Positions 37,553 to 50,789 of a stretch of DNA of 64,000 nt are shown piece after piece. Made by a program: the position numbers and the translations under genes. Origin of the DNA: Styela clava. Lineage: Eukaryota > Chordata > Ascidiacea > Stolidobranchia > Styelidae. Below the pieces are notes generated by a model. That model was given only the letters and a program-made list of their open reading frames with translations, was not told the origin of the DNA and made no database searches. Where the stretch lies: positions 15,421,426 through 15,485,425 of the forward strand of contig NC_135263.1 in NCBI RefSeq assembly GCF_964204865.1. Direction: 5' to 3'. Each line of letters begins with the position of its first letter. The stretch's first letter is position 1.

Positions 37553-37891
37553 ACTCCAATCGTTACACTTTCCGACGGAAGTCTAGCTCTATTTATGAAA
37601 TGGGCTCCTGGATATCCCTCTAAAGATCCTGCTTATACGCACATGACAATTGCTCAGCGAGCTCCATCAAGTTCTGCCAGCATTGGTATTCACAACTTCC
37701 CACCAACGTATACCCGAGATGGCGTATTATGTGAATTAAAAAGCAATCACAATGTAACAAAGTCTAATTTCAATAGTGTAGATAACCAGCTCACAACAAT
37801 CAAATTTGGGTTCACACACCAGAACGCTTGTTTGGAGTCTTATTGTTTTGCACCAAATGGACCTCGCCACATCACATCAAAGTTTACATAA
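37553..37891 (+). CDS. Orphan lectin last exon with extension (copy B)
   Basis: Identical in protein to 29313-29651. The reading frame is intact in both copies, but with so little divergence this says little about selection. Confidence 0.6.
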   Translation, partial: TPIVTLSDGSLALFMKWAPGYPSKDPAYTHMTIAQRAPSSSASIGIHNFPPTYTRDGVLCELKSNHNVTKSNFNSVDNQLTTIKFGFTHQNACLESYCFAPNGPRHITSKFT

Positions 37892-38119
37892 AAATCTTTC
37901 AAGAACCACCACTTTCACTAAGAGCATTCCAAGCACTACTTCACACACATACAATCCACAATCAAATGCAGTGAAGATGTAATGATAATGAAAAGCCATT
38001 TCCTAGACGTCTTGATATTAATTGATTCCACAGTGATCTTTGACCTGTTTTACATAAACACAATTGGAGGGATTTGATTGACAGTATAAACAAAATAGTT
38101 AAACAGTGGTTTTAAGATA

Positions 38120-38800
38120 GCAAAGCAATCCCTCACGAATACGAATATATTTTTCAAACCGGAAGTAACTTCCGACAAAGAAACGAGAAAATGATGAACA
38201 GGCGTTGCACAGATCAAATAGTAGGATCATTGCTTCAAAGCAACCGTCTTTTAAAAGCAGCCTTCTTCATATCAGGTTGGTGAAGAGGTATTTGGACTTG
38301 GTGATATGCTTTCGAAAGGTCGTATTTGCTGAAATATTGTAATTCATTTGCCCATTTGAATAATTGGCGATGTGTATTTTATTGTCTGATTGGTAAGGAA
38401 TTTAGAATCAACGCAAGTTCGTACCTCATCGCTATCCCTCCTTGGTACAACTGCGATGGGAAATGAATAAAACAGGGTTAGAAGGAACTATATCTCCTGA
38501 TTTGATAAGTTTTTCAAGTTGGTCCTGACTTTTTTGGCGTAAGTAGAGCGAAAGTGGTCTGATTTAGAATGCACTGGTTGTCGGTTGCGATCACACGGTG
38601 GGTAGTGTTATGTTTCGTGCTAACAATTGTATGTCGAGGGATTGTCAAATCTTCGAATTCTTCCAACGAATTAGCGTCGTGCTGATGTCTCTGTGAAATG
38701 AAATTGGTTGTTATTGGCCGGCCCAGATAACTTTCAACCATAAATGTAGGTATTGGACATGCGAGTCGTGGTAATGGACTACAAGATTATGCTTTGACAG
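38120..38800 (-). mobile_element. Ty3/gypsy pol fragment, copy B
   Basis: Duplicate of 29880-30560, with one base difference nearby (GCCTTGAC/GCTTTGAC at about 38793). Confidence 0.65.
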
Positions 38801-39566
38801 AAAAGTAGCTTCTTATATTGGTTTAGAAACATGTGCTATTCGGAAATTGCAGAAATATTGCTATTGGTGGAACACAATTTACCAAGTGCATGTACCTGCC
38901 GGAATAATAATTTTAAAAATGTAAGTAAAAATTCTTGCTTTGACTTTCATTTTTATCGTGTACATTTATCGCCAAGTTTGTATCATAAATAAGATTTTAA
39001 AAGGACTTTTATCCGAGATATCAGAGAGACGTTTTGAGTAAGAACAATCATAAAACATATAGCTCACGAGACTAAGACAATCCAAAAGCATTTGGATCAC
39101 GGGCGGTCTTCGGAAAAACAATTGCGTTACGATAATAAGAAATATACTTAGAATGACGGCAGTCTACGGATTTGGACGACGAGACACCTTAGCCTAGCTA
39201 TGCAAATTGTAAGACACCTCCGATACATTGACGTAACAACTAATCTGTTATGACGTCATATTAGAGATTTCGAGTTTATGTATTGACATTTCGTTCATAA
39301 AATAAAGGACTTAATACGTTTAAAACTGTTCGGTTAATTTAAATCAACATACTTTGTTTTTGAGGTTAAATGGATGGAGTGTTTCAGAGATATTTAAAGA
39401 AACTCATTTATTCGGCCGTATTTCAATTTTCGCAAGATGGTTTCGTCGCCGCCGCCGCAGGTTGGTTCACGTAATGGCTTATCGGTTGCGTCTTTCTTTG
39501 TCAACCACGTTTGTGGACGCATTGCGCTACAACTTGGGAAGGCGTGTATGGGCAAGTCATCAATAT

Positions 39567-39955
39567 TCGTGGCGTTTCGAAGGGTTTATTGAGAATAATA
39601 TGCGCTTGACAAGTTTTAACATCAATTTAATACAAAAAAAAATAATACAGACATTTTAAACAAAACAGGCAAAAAAAACTTGATTTAAAACAAATATTTT
39701 AAAACAATTCTTTTTGAACAAACCTATCTGTGTGAAATATTTTAGGTTTTAAGTCCGTAGCCTACGTGACTTTTAATAGTATTCGTGGTTTTGCAAAATC
39801 GTTCCCCAAATACAAAATGACATGAATTAAGATGAATCATCGTTTTTTTTTGTTCCGCAACTTTACCGCATGGCAAGCAATCAGGCTTCATTTCACGTTT
39901 GCACAATATATATTCGATATGTTCAGAATACCGTGGAAAACTTGTATCAATTATT
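39567..39955. repeat. Start of the CTL3 intergenic block
   Basis: From about 39770 the array block is recognisable (AAATGACATGAATTAAGATG, TATATTCGATATG, ATACCGTGGAAAA). It breaks off near 39955. Confidence 0.6.
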
Positions 39956-41055
39956 TAATTATACAAACTAATTGAATTTGAAACGTTGAACGCCAGTATC
40001 AGTAACTGAGAGAGAACAGTTGATGCGCGGCACATAACAGAGCCATACTAAAGACAAGCATAGACCTCCATGATGCACAAACACCAATTGTGGTTTGTTG
40101 CCTAAAAGGGGTAAAGTTATCTGCGATGATAGAAAAGGAATTTCAAGACGCTGATAAACTGAAATCATAACAATGCAGCGCGAACATGAGGCTACATAAA
40201 CGAGGTAATTCATCTGTAAGTGTGCAAGGGCAGGATTCTCCCAATACAAAATGCTTTCAAGGTAGTGGTAGGAATTGTTTTGATAGCTGGATTATTATTC
40301 TGTGCCTATGCTAGATCTCCAATTACTGCTGTTTCATTCAGTGATGTACAAGAAGTTTGCCAATGTGAATGGGTACAAGTTGAAAATAGCTGCAATGTGG
40401 GATAAGAATTCCAGATGAACTGATTGAACCTGAATCCATCTCAATAGACGAACATGATCATTTAAACACTGTACTCACTGATGGATGGGTCGTTAAAATA
40501 ATACATCTTAGTAGTAAACAAGATCAATCAATTTTCAACTTTAGGATTCGTTATAGACTGTACATAAGAAAGCAACCATGTAAGGGACGTCTTCTGGGTA
40601 ATCAATTGCATGGTTCAATTTTTTGAATTTCATAGGCTTGTTTCAGAATAAAAGCGGTTTAAAATGTGATAAAACTGATATTTTATTAGTAGAATAGAAT
40701 TCATTATAGAATCTGTAAAATAAACACAACAACGAATTATTTCGTCGATGGGAGAAGGTTCGCAATTCTGACGCCAATTGGAAGCCAATCATATTTGATA
40801 TTTGTGTTTGAATTCGGTATAGGGGGTTTATCACGGTCATAGGGACACCAGCACAAATAAATATGACTACAATATCCCACGCATGTACATATCAGTGAAT
40901 TGTTCAGTCACTGGACAAATATTGTCGAGCACGTAAGGAGATCCAACTTCCATGACGCGTTTCTAGCTACTGACGTTCGGACATGGTGAATCCAACCAGA
41001 TGCAAGTGGTATGGTTTGTAGTTGGGTGTATGGCTGGTTGTATGGTCTCAATCGT
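39956..41055. other. Insert of about 1.1 kb inside the CTL3 upstream block
   Basis: Other units have about 300 bp here (from CTCGTTCCAA to GGCATATTGGG). This unit has unrelated sequence, with the array block resuming at about 41062 (CATATTGGGCTGC). It holds the ORF listed at 40257-40626. Target duplications or inverted ends were not found. Confidence 0.55.
40257..40626 (+). pseudogene. Frameshifted ORF of unknown identity
   Basis: From 40257 a frame encodes a hydrophobic segment (KVVVGIVLIAGLLFCAYA) and then VSFSDVQEVCQCEWVQVENSC. It ends at TAA near 40403-40405. A one-base shift there continues IRIPDELIEPESISIDEHD, followed by DGWVVKIIHL and KQPCKGRLLGNQLHG, to a TGA at about 40624-40626. 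Both parts have protein-like composition, which suggests one decayed coding sequence or an exon pair. I do not recognise the family. Confidence 0.35.
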
Positions 41056-42334
<1,279 letters not shown>

Positions 42335-44991
42335 ATGTTAACGTTAAAAACGCTGGGTCTGCTTTTGCTTGTTAGCTGGTCAAATGCATTTGATGATACT
42401 CCAGCTTGTACGAAAATTGAGAACTTATTTCAAACACTTTGTGCCCGATACGGAGCACATACATCAATCGGAATCGAAACATCTCAAGGTTCTCCGGGGA
42501 AGAGAGGACCAGTTGGAGAAAAAGGTGAAATAGGTCGGCCTGGACCTGTCGGGCCTCCAGCTATTGTGGATTACGAACGAATCGAAACTGAAATAGACGA
42601 GAAGATTGTGCCAGGTAAAATGATTTTTCGGTTGGCCGTAAAACTGAAAGCGTTGAAAATCGTGAAAGAGACTGTTTCTGTGATCAAATATGATGTGCTT
42701 CGAAATCCGTATTGCTTTAACTTGCTATTATTTTCGAAATTGCACTCATAATGATGTCATTTGATTTTTTACATTATACTCTCTGCAACAAATCCACTAA
42801 ACCAGGGGTTCCCAAACCGCGGCCCGCGGGCCAATTACGACCCGCGTAACGATTTAAAATGGCCCGCCGGAGTTAAGTGAAATAATTTAACGGTTAAACT
42901 TTTTGAAGTAAATGGCAGCGTTCTTATTTCTTTATTAAAAAAAATCAAACTTCAGCGATTTGTCTTCCTTGCCAACAAAATATGCCAGTTCTGAAGGAAT
43001 ATGACATTAGGCGCCATTATGAGACGAAGCATTTTTCGAATTATGATCAGTTGATGCGCGTATTTCAAAATTCAATGCTAAATTCATAAAAAAGTCAAAT
43101 AAACATGTTTAAGTTTCCCGATTTAAGAAGTTAATTTTTCAGCATCAGTCTTTCTAACAACACAATTATGAACCTTAACAAAACAAAACTTCGGTCCGGA
43201 CTGCATGATAGATAATCACTTGAATGCGTTGTTGCGAATATAATGTACTGAATTGGAGCCACGTAAAGAACATCTGCCCTAATTACACCTACAAAAATAT
43301 AGAATTGGTATATACAAAAACAAACAACCAAATCATGTTGGCATTTCGTTTTTTTTATACTTATATACATTGGGATGTTTTTTGTGCAACAAAACAAGCC
43401 ATAAGTAGCCTCATTTATACGAAGCCGTATATTCCAGATGAGCAAGTAACTTCAATCAGTTATCATAACAAACTGCGATGCTAGGTGTAATAATATCAAG
43501 CTTGCAGTCTATTTTAGTGCTTAATTTTTAAAATTTTCTCAGCCGTGGCGTCGAGCTCTTTTTGTCGCTCACCTTTTCTGGTCCGCGAATATCCTTTAGC
43601 TTCGAAATTTGGCCCGCGGTCAATCAACTTTGGGAACCCCTGCACTAAACCCTAAAAAGTTTGACTGAATTTGTGAATTTTAGCACAATTATTTAATACG
43701 TGAAGCTGTTGACATCATCTTGTTAAAAATACTTACACCCTTTTCAGTTATCAGTCAATCATCTGTAAACAACAACGCCCTTACCTTGGTGATTGAGAAA
43801 TTGGAGGAACGAAAAAAGATTTTAGAAAGCAGAGAAGGTATGCAGAAATATACAACAGCAATCCGTACAAAACCGTACAGAGCTGCGTTCATGTAGACTC
43901 CGGTCAAAAAAAAAGTCTAATCGATAATTTGTCTTTTGAATAATCTTGGTAGTAAACATCGATTCTTTCAAATAAGCTCATGCCCGCTTTTACTAGAAAA
44001 TAATGTGTATTCCTAAATCATTCAGGGGCGTGTGAGATAAAGTTCGACGGTAAATGCTACTGGGCAGAGAGTCTTGATCATGGCGTGACAGGCTATGACA
44101 GATGGGAAGCCACATGTGCAGAACGGAATGGCTCACCAGCGAATATTTATTCGGAAAAACATTACAATGTCATCATGCGATACCTTCGCGCGAAAATATT
44201 TGCGAAGAGTAGTGGGATTTATCTATGGGTGGGAATGCGAACAAACCCAGCTGTAAATATATTTATATATATATTTTTTCAATTTGAATTGTAAAATATG
44301 TTTTAACAAAGTCCGCATTTGTAGCAAATTTGAACGTTTCTTGATAATCTTTACCTGACGATCGTTGGTAATTTTCCAAAGGCTTTGTGATTAAAGATTG
44401 TTGTTTTCGCTAGAAGCCTATTACTTGTATTTATTCCAAAATTTTCTATGAATCCCATGAGATCTAATATTTTATCTAACATTTCGCTATCCCATTTTTT
44501 TCCTTCACGAGAACGCGATTTTCATGCAGACAAGTTACTAAGATGCGGCAAACTACTTCGTTTTATACTTCGTGTTAATATATAATTGAACAATTCCCCC
44601 TTGTTGTTTTCATTAGAGATATATTAAACGAGCGTTTGGAGAATACTAATTTTCTAATTTGTGATCAAATTGTAAGAACGTCCAGTATGCCACACGTATA
44701 CTGAAGCAAAATATTTTGTATTTTCCCTCGTCACTAATTCTATGTTATGAAACGAAAAAGAGCTTGACTTTGTTGCAGGGAACAATATTCTTTTCTTTAC
44801 AGACTGGAATCGTGACACTTTCCGATGGAAGTCGAGCTCCATTTATGAAATGGTATCCTGGATATCCCTCTAAACGTTTTGATCATACGCACATGACAAT
44901 TGTTCAAAGAGTTCCATCAAGTTCTGCCGAGATTGGTATCCACAATTGGCCGCCAACGTCCAGCAGAGGGGGCGTATTATGTGAATTATAG
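42335..44991 (+). CDS. CTL3: collectin-like protein, 261 aa
   Basis: Exons 42335-42614, 43748-43837, 44026-44252 and 44803-44991; phases 1, 1, 0. Same plan as CTL1: signal peptide, Cys 25 and 36, eight Gly-X-Y triplets, neck, lectin domain. It differs from CTL1 in CTKIENL, CARYGAHTS and DEKIVP (exon 1), NNNALTLVIEKLEERKK (neck), DHGVTGYDRWEATC and AKSSGIYLWVGM (exon 3), and KWYPGYPSKRFDHTHM and HNWPPTSSRGG (exon 4). The Trp of WND is kept (HNWPP) but the Asn and Asp are not. YPS stands in place of EPN, and His and Ser in place of the inner-disulfide cysteines. Intron 1 is enlarged by an 840-bp hAT element (42803-43642). A 3' AATATA lies at 45115. Confidence 0.9.
42803..43642. mobile_element. 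Non-autonomous hAT element, 840 bp, in CTL3 intron 1
   Basis: Perfect 14-bp terminal inverted repeats (CAGGGGTTCCCAAA) are flanked by an exact 8-bp target duplication, CACTAAAC, at 42795-42802 and 43643-43650. A subterminal CCGCGGGCC follows at both ends. An inner stretch at about 42962-43089 still reads CLPCQQ, VLKEYDIRRHYETKH and YDQLM up to TAA. This is the BED-type zinc finger at the N terminus of GTF2IRD2/ZBED-like hAT transposases, so the element is an internal-deletion derivative of such a transposon. The other lectin copies lack it. Confidence 0.93.
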
Positions 44992-47900
44992 AGCAATAAC
45001 AATGCTTTGGATAATTTTGACATGGAACATAATCTTCACATGGAAATACTAATATATATTTTTATCTAATTCTAGGAGGTACCTGTTTGAAATGCTATAT
45101 ATATATATACATGAAATATATCTAAATGGATAAAGGTAACAAAGTCTATTTTTAGCGGTGTAGAAAACCATCTCACAACAAATAATTCAGTATCACACAC
45201 CAGAACGCGAATTTGGAATCCTGTTGTGTACACCGAATGAATTGATGCTTTTAATCAAGAGCGAAAGTCAAAGGTTTGAAGACGATCAGATTCCGTCTTA
45301 GTTCTGACTATGAACGATGCCAACTAGCGATCGGGAGGCGTTATCATGACGACCTTTCCGGCAGCTTCCGGGAAACCAAGATCTTTGGGTTCCGGGGGAA
45401 GTAGGGTTGCAAAGCTGAAACTTGAGCAATCTTACTATTGCAAATATTGGAGTTTAGGTCGACGAGACGTGAGTTGCGCAAGTCAACAACACGATCATGC
45501 TCTGACAAAAAATCAGCTCTGATAATAACGAGTAGACTGCTGCGTGGTTGGATAATATATAATATTTGATTTAAAACGACAGTGATAAAATAAAATGCGA
45601 TAGAACTGTAAACATTTAACTTCAAGTTAGATTGAGGCAGAAGGTTAGCCTACTTGTTGAGGTGGGTGTGGTCGCAGAGTTAAAAGTAGGGTGCCCAAAA
45701 TTTGAAACCATAAAGATCAGAACGTGGCGAGCGAGTCATGTGACCAACCGACGGCTGAAGCGACCCGGACCTAGCTATAAGTCTTTGTGTATTTTGCAAT
45801 CTAAAAAGCGAATTCCGCACTGATTTAATCAGTGGATATACGCAAATACTGCCAGCATGCGAGCATTACAATGCCTTTGAACCTGGGTAGAATATTTGTG
45901 ATTTCTGTACGTCAATAGGTTACATGACGTCCAATAGTATTTATACTCTTACAAAATCGTTGCTCAAAAACAAAATGACGTGAATTAAGATGAATCACCT
46001 TTTTTTCTGCAACTTTACTGCAAGGCGAGTATTCATGTTATGTTCAATGTTGGCTCAATATATATTCGATATGCTCGGTATACCGCGAAAAACTCGTTCC
46101 AATTTAAATATTCACTTAGTCTGCTGTGTGCTGCTATGGTGTTACGTTACCCGTGGTTACCTCACCGGTACTGGCCGGTGCCCGGAGTCTCTTTATTTGT
46201 AATGGTTTTGATTTTTGGACATTAATCTTTTCAATTATATATATATTTTTGACTTCTTCCTATTCAATCTGTATCAAAGTTAGACTTTTATCACGGGTGT
46301 CGCTGCCCGTGGTTCGCATCAAGTGTATTTTCATTTTGGTGAATTGCCTCCTACACATATTGGGCTGCAATATTTGACCGTGGGTTTGATATTTTCAATT
46401 TAGACAAGACGTGCACATCGAGTGCAAAATACATGTAAAGACTGTTCTATGTCAATATGTCTTCGCCCTAAATGAAAAATTGTGATTATCATGTCTAAAA
46501 TGCATGGGTTTTGTTATGACAAATTTGAAAAGTGTGTCGAGGTGTGCGATGGCTGGTCATCGAAGCTTTGCTAACACTCATAGCAGTAGCTAAGTAGCTT
46601 AGATGTTCATCGTTGTTCGGTATTTTGTATATATAGATTTTTGAGTTGTCTCTTTGTTGCCCAAGTTTACATTTTGGTATTATAATGTCACAAACAAAAA
46701 ATGTAGGCTTAACTTAAGCAAAAGTTATGAGGCCTCTCCAGGAAACCAGACGTTCATTCTGATCATTTTACGTTTTAATCAATTAACCGAACAAAACACA
46801 AATACATCATAACTTCTATATCGCTGAACGATGACAGTGTTCAATCCTGAATTGCTTTGAAAAATGTTTTTCAAATCCGCACAATATAACGAGGTAATCA
46901 CATTTTTTCAACTAGGTGTTGTTTGTGTTCCAAGAATTAATACCAATACGATGTTGTTCGAATTAAAATCCAAACGCTGCATTTCCTCGGCGTCAATTAC
47001 TCTCATTGTACACCTATAGATTGAAAGCATTAAAGAAACAAACGCATGACTGCCGACACGGAGGAAAATCTCCTGAACTTCTGAAACCATTATTTGAAAC
47101 TGCATTTTGTAACGTAATTGAGGCTGCAAAAATTTTCGCGTTTTTCATTCGTTATAGGCAATGAGGAGGTGCATCACGAAATTGTTCCAGTCAATTTCGA
47201 AACTTTACTTTTAAAGTTGAGTTGAATTGTGTAATTGCGAATAATGAACAACTGTGATTGCTCATAGAATAATAATACCACTATACTGTACTCAATATGC
47301 TGTTTTTTCAATGTCGGGCACTACTAGTTTAGGATATAAATAATCAAAGTGCAAAGGTTCATGAGTTCAGATGTCCGTGGGTGCAAATGTCTATGGGTGC
47401 AAATGTTTATGGGTGCAATCTGTATGTGGGTGCAATTGTTCATGGGTTCAAATGTCCGTGGGTGCAAAAGTATGCAGGTGCAATTGACCTGGGTGCAAAT
47501 GTACGTGGGTTCAAAGATAATGGAACTGCAATTAAAATATCGTTTAAGAAAAATACGAAAAATTGTGATTATTATGTCCCAAAATGCGCAAGTTTTGTTA
47601 TGACAAACTTGAAAATTGTGTGGAGGTGTGCCATGTCTCATAGCAATCGCTAAGTAGCTCAGATATTTTATCGTTGTTCTGTATTTTTATGTATATATAA
47701 AAAAAATGTAGGCCTAATCCAAGCAAATGTTATGAGATCTTTCCAGGAAACCAGACATGCATTCTGATCATTTTTTTTGTGTCCATCAATCAACCAAACA
47801 AAACACACAAAGACTTCATAACTTGTATATCGTTGAACACGGACATTGTTCAGTCTTTAAATTCTTCGAAAAAAATCTTTCAAATTTGCATATTATAACC

Positions 47901-48685
47901 AAGTAATGGCATTTTGCCAACTAGGTGTTGTTTGTGTTCTATGAATTGATGCCAATACGATCTGTTGTTCGAATTAAAAATCTCCAAACGCGGCGTTTCC
48001 TCGGCGTCAATTACTCTCATTGTACACCTATATATTGAAAACATTGAAGAAACAAACGAATGACTGCAGCCACGGAGCGAAATCTGCTGAACTTGATAAA
48101 ATCTGAAAGCGCAAGGACCTATTAATACCTCGACGGGACACTGCATTTTGTAATGTAATTGAGGCTACAAAAATTTTCGCGTTTTTCAATCGTTACAGGC
48201 AATGAGAAGGTGCATCGCGAAATTGATTTAGTCAATTTTGAAACTTTATTTTTGAAGTTGAGTCAAGTTGTATAATGTCGAATAATGAGCAATTGTGATA
48301 AAAGAGTTCTTTGGGATGTCGTCGGAATTTTATTATTATTATTATTATTTTCGCACCGAAAAAGGATGGGATTGTATGTATTGAACAGTTTTAAATAAAG
48401 AGAATGAATCATCTAACTTTCCGCTATATATATTAAATAAGATGTCGCCGAATAGTCAACTTTTTTCTATTATACCACTGAGCACATTGCTGAAAATTTT
48501 AAATTGGAAAAAAAAACAGAAAAAGTTTTATATATTGGATATTCAGGCTGAGTTCAGTTCTGTGTTTCTGGAAAAGCTGATTTCAACTACAGCAATATTG
48601 GATAAAACTTCATTTTATTATTTTTTTAAAATAGTTTCATATGCATAAACCTATTTAAAATAGAATCATTAGATAATTCTGCATC
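44992..48685. repeat. Spacer between CTL3 and CTL4
   Basis: 3' flank (to about 45950), then the upstream block. Part of the upstream block (about 46480-47340) is repeated as a second, diverged version (about 47560-48420). Against CTL5 and CTL6, about 190 bp is missing at about 48299 (GTGATAAAAG), with TGAT shared at both ends of the gap. No gene was found. Confidence 0.7.
47350..47515. repeat. GGGTGCAAATG minisatellite upstream of CTL4
   Basis: About eight degenerate units of roughly 20 bases (GGGTGCAAATGTxxxT), several containing TGCAAAT. Equivalents lie at 53987-54136 and 60899-60981. Confidence 0.7.
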
Positions 48686-50249
48686 ATGTTAACGATAAAA
48701 ACGCTGGGTCTGCTTTTACTTGTTAGCTGGTCAAATGCATTTGATGATACTCCAGCTTGTACGCAAATTGAAAATTTATTTCAAACACTCTGTGCCCGAG
48801 ACGGGACACATAAATCAATCAGAATCGAAACATCTCAAGGGTCTCCTGGGAAGAGCGGACCAGTTGGGGAAAAAGGGGAAATAGGCCGGCCGGGACCCGT
48901 CGGGCCTCCAGCTATTGTGGATTATGAACGCATCGAAACTGAAATAGAAGAGAAGGTTGCGCCAGGTAAGATAATTTTTCAGCTGGCGGTACAATTGAAA
49001 ACATTAAAAATCATGAAAGACGCTGTTCTTATTCCTATGGTCGAATATGAAAAGGCTCGACTCTTCTTCAAAAATCCTTTTTGCTTAACTTGTTAATATT
49101 TTCAAAACTGAACTCATAATAATGCCGTTTGATTTTAGACATTAAACACATCTGCAACAAAACCACTTTATAAAATAATTTAGCACAATTATATAACACC
49201 TGGAGTTTTTTTTATTTTCTTATTTGTAAGCTGTTGACTTCATCTTGTTCAAAAATACATACACCCTTTTTCAGTTATCAGTCAATCAGCTGCAAACAAC
49301 AACGCCCTCACCTTGGTGATTGAGAAATTGGAGGAACGAATAAAAATTTTAGAAAGCAGAGAAGGTATGCAGAAAAATACAACAGCAATCTTTAAAACAG
49401 TACAGAGCTGCGTCTATGTAGACCTCGGTCAATAAAAATAGTCCAATCAAAAATTCGTCTTCTGAATAATCTTGGTAGTAAATTCTTTCACATAAGTTCA
49501 CGCCCGCTTTTACCTCGCCGAGAGTATATAATTCAACTTGACAGAAAAATTACTACATGTATTTTCCTATATTATTTAGGTGCGTGTGAGATAAAGTTCG
49601 ACGGTAAATGCTACTGGGTAGAGACTCTTGATCATGCTGTTACAGGCTATGACAGATGGGAAGCCACATGTGCAGAACGGAATGGCTCACCAGCAAACAT
49701 TTATTCGAAGAAACATTACAATGTTATTATGCGATACCTTCGAGCGAAAATACTGACAAAGAGGGGAGTGATCGCCCTATGGGTTGGAATGCGAACAAAC
49801 CCAGCTGTAAATATATTTCTCTTTTCCTTTCAGTTCGGGTTGTTGAAAATGTTTTAACAAAGTATATACATATTACATATATTAAGTGAGCGTTTGGATA
49901 ATACCAATTTTATAATTTGTGATCGCATATTAAGAATGTCAAAATGCCACACGTACATGTACTAAAGCAAAATCTTTTACATTTTCCTTCGTCACTAATT
50001 CTATGTTTTAAAACGAAAAAATGCTTGGCGTTGTTGCAGGAAACAATTTTTTTTTCACAGACTGGAATCGTGACACTTTCCGATGGAAGTCGAGCTCCAT
50101 TTATGAAATGGTGTCCTGGATTTCCCTCTAAACTTTCTGATTATACGCACATGACAATTGTTCAAAGAGTTCCATCAAGTTCTGCCAACATTGGTATCCA
50201 TAACTGGCCACCAACGCACGCCAGAGAAGGCGTATTATGTGAATTATAG
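48686..50249 (+). CDS. CTL4: collectin-like protein, 261 aa
   Basis: Exons 48686-48965, 49275-49364, 49580-49806 and 50061-50249; all junctions and phases as in CTL1. Distinctive residues: GKSGPV in the collagen stretch (Arg to Ser), RIETS before it, LDHAVTGYDRWEATC and AKILTKRGVIALWVGM in exon 3, and KWCPGFPSKLSDYTHM in exon 4 with an extra Cys beside the conserved Trp. FPS stands at the EPN position, and His and Ala at the inner-disulfide positions (DYTHM, PPTHARE). HNWPP keeps only the Trp of WND. Intron 3 is short (254 bases against about 510-550 in CTL1-3). A normal AATAAA lies at 50371. Confidence 0.92.
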
Positions 50250-50370
50250 AGCAATAACAATGCTTCAGACAATTTTCTTGACACGGAAATACATTGTATT
50301 TTTTATCTAACTCCAGGAGGCATTTTTCTTGAAGCTCATGCTTCAACAATCTCTTTGAAATGTTATATGA

Positions 50371-50376
50371 AATAAA
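50371..50376 (+). terminator. Polyadenylation signal of CTL4
   Basis: AATAAA 122 bases after the stop. The same position in CTL1-3 reads AATATA, and CTL5 has AATAAA at 57182. Confidence 0.55.
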
Positions 50377-50785
50377 TCCATGTGTATAAAAGTAACAAAG
50401 TCTCTTTTTACCGGTGTAGAAAACCAGCTCACAACAAATAATTCAGTATCACACACCAGAACGCGAGTTTAGAATCTTATTGTGTACACCGAATGAATTG
50501 ACGCTTTTAAGCAATCTTAATATTAGAAATATCACAAACGGACCTTGCCAAATCACTTCAAAGACTAAATAGAAATCTTCTGAAAACCACCTCTCTCACC
50601 AAGAGCATCCCAAGCACTACCTCACTACGATTTTGCTTATTTTTGTTCTATCACGAGTTCGGGAACTGTCGGTGTTAGCCAAGTGAATATACCCCATGTC
50701 CATAGGATTCAGTCCCTTTACACAACTTGATGTAAAGTAGGCAAACAAAATTAGTTACCTCCATATCTGGACACATACTAATGGA
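50377..50785. repeat. CTL4 3' flank
   Basis: Shared downstream block (GGTGTAGAAAACCAGCTCAC, CACACCAGAACGCGAG), then sequence also found at about 57990-58135 (CGAGTTCGGGAACTGTCGGT, CCATATCTGGACACATACTAA). No gene. Confidence 0.6.
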
Positions 50786-50789
50786 GCGC

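Larger units (their letters stand above)
31327..39566. repeat. 8.24-kb direct duplication, copy B (CTL2 unit)
   Basis: Follows copy A without a spacer and ends at CATCAATAT (39566), after which unrelated sequence (TCGTGGCG) begins. The contents are the same as copy A in the same order. Confidence 0.95.
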
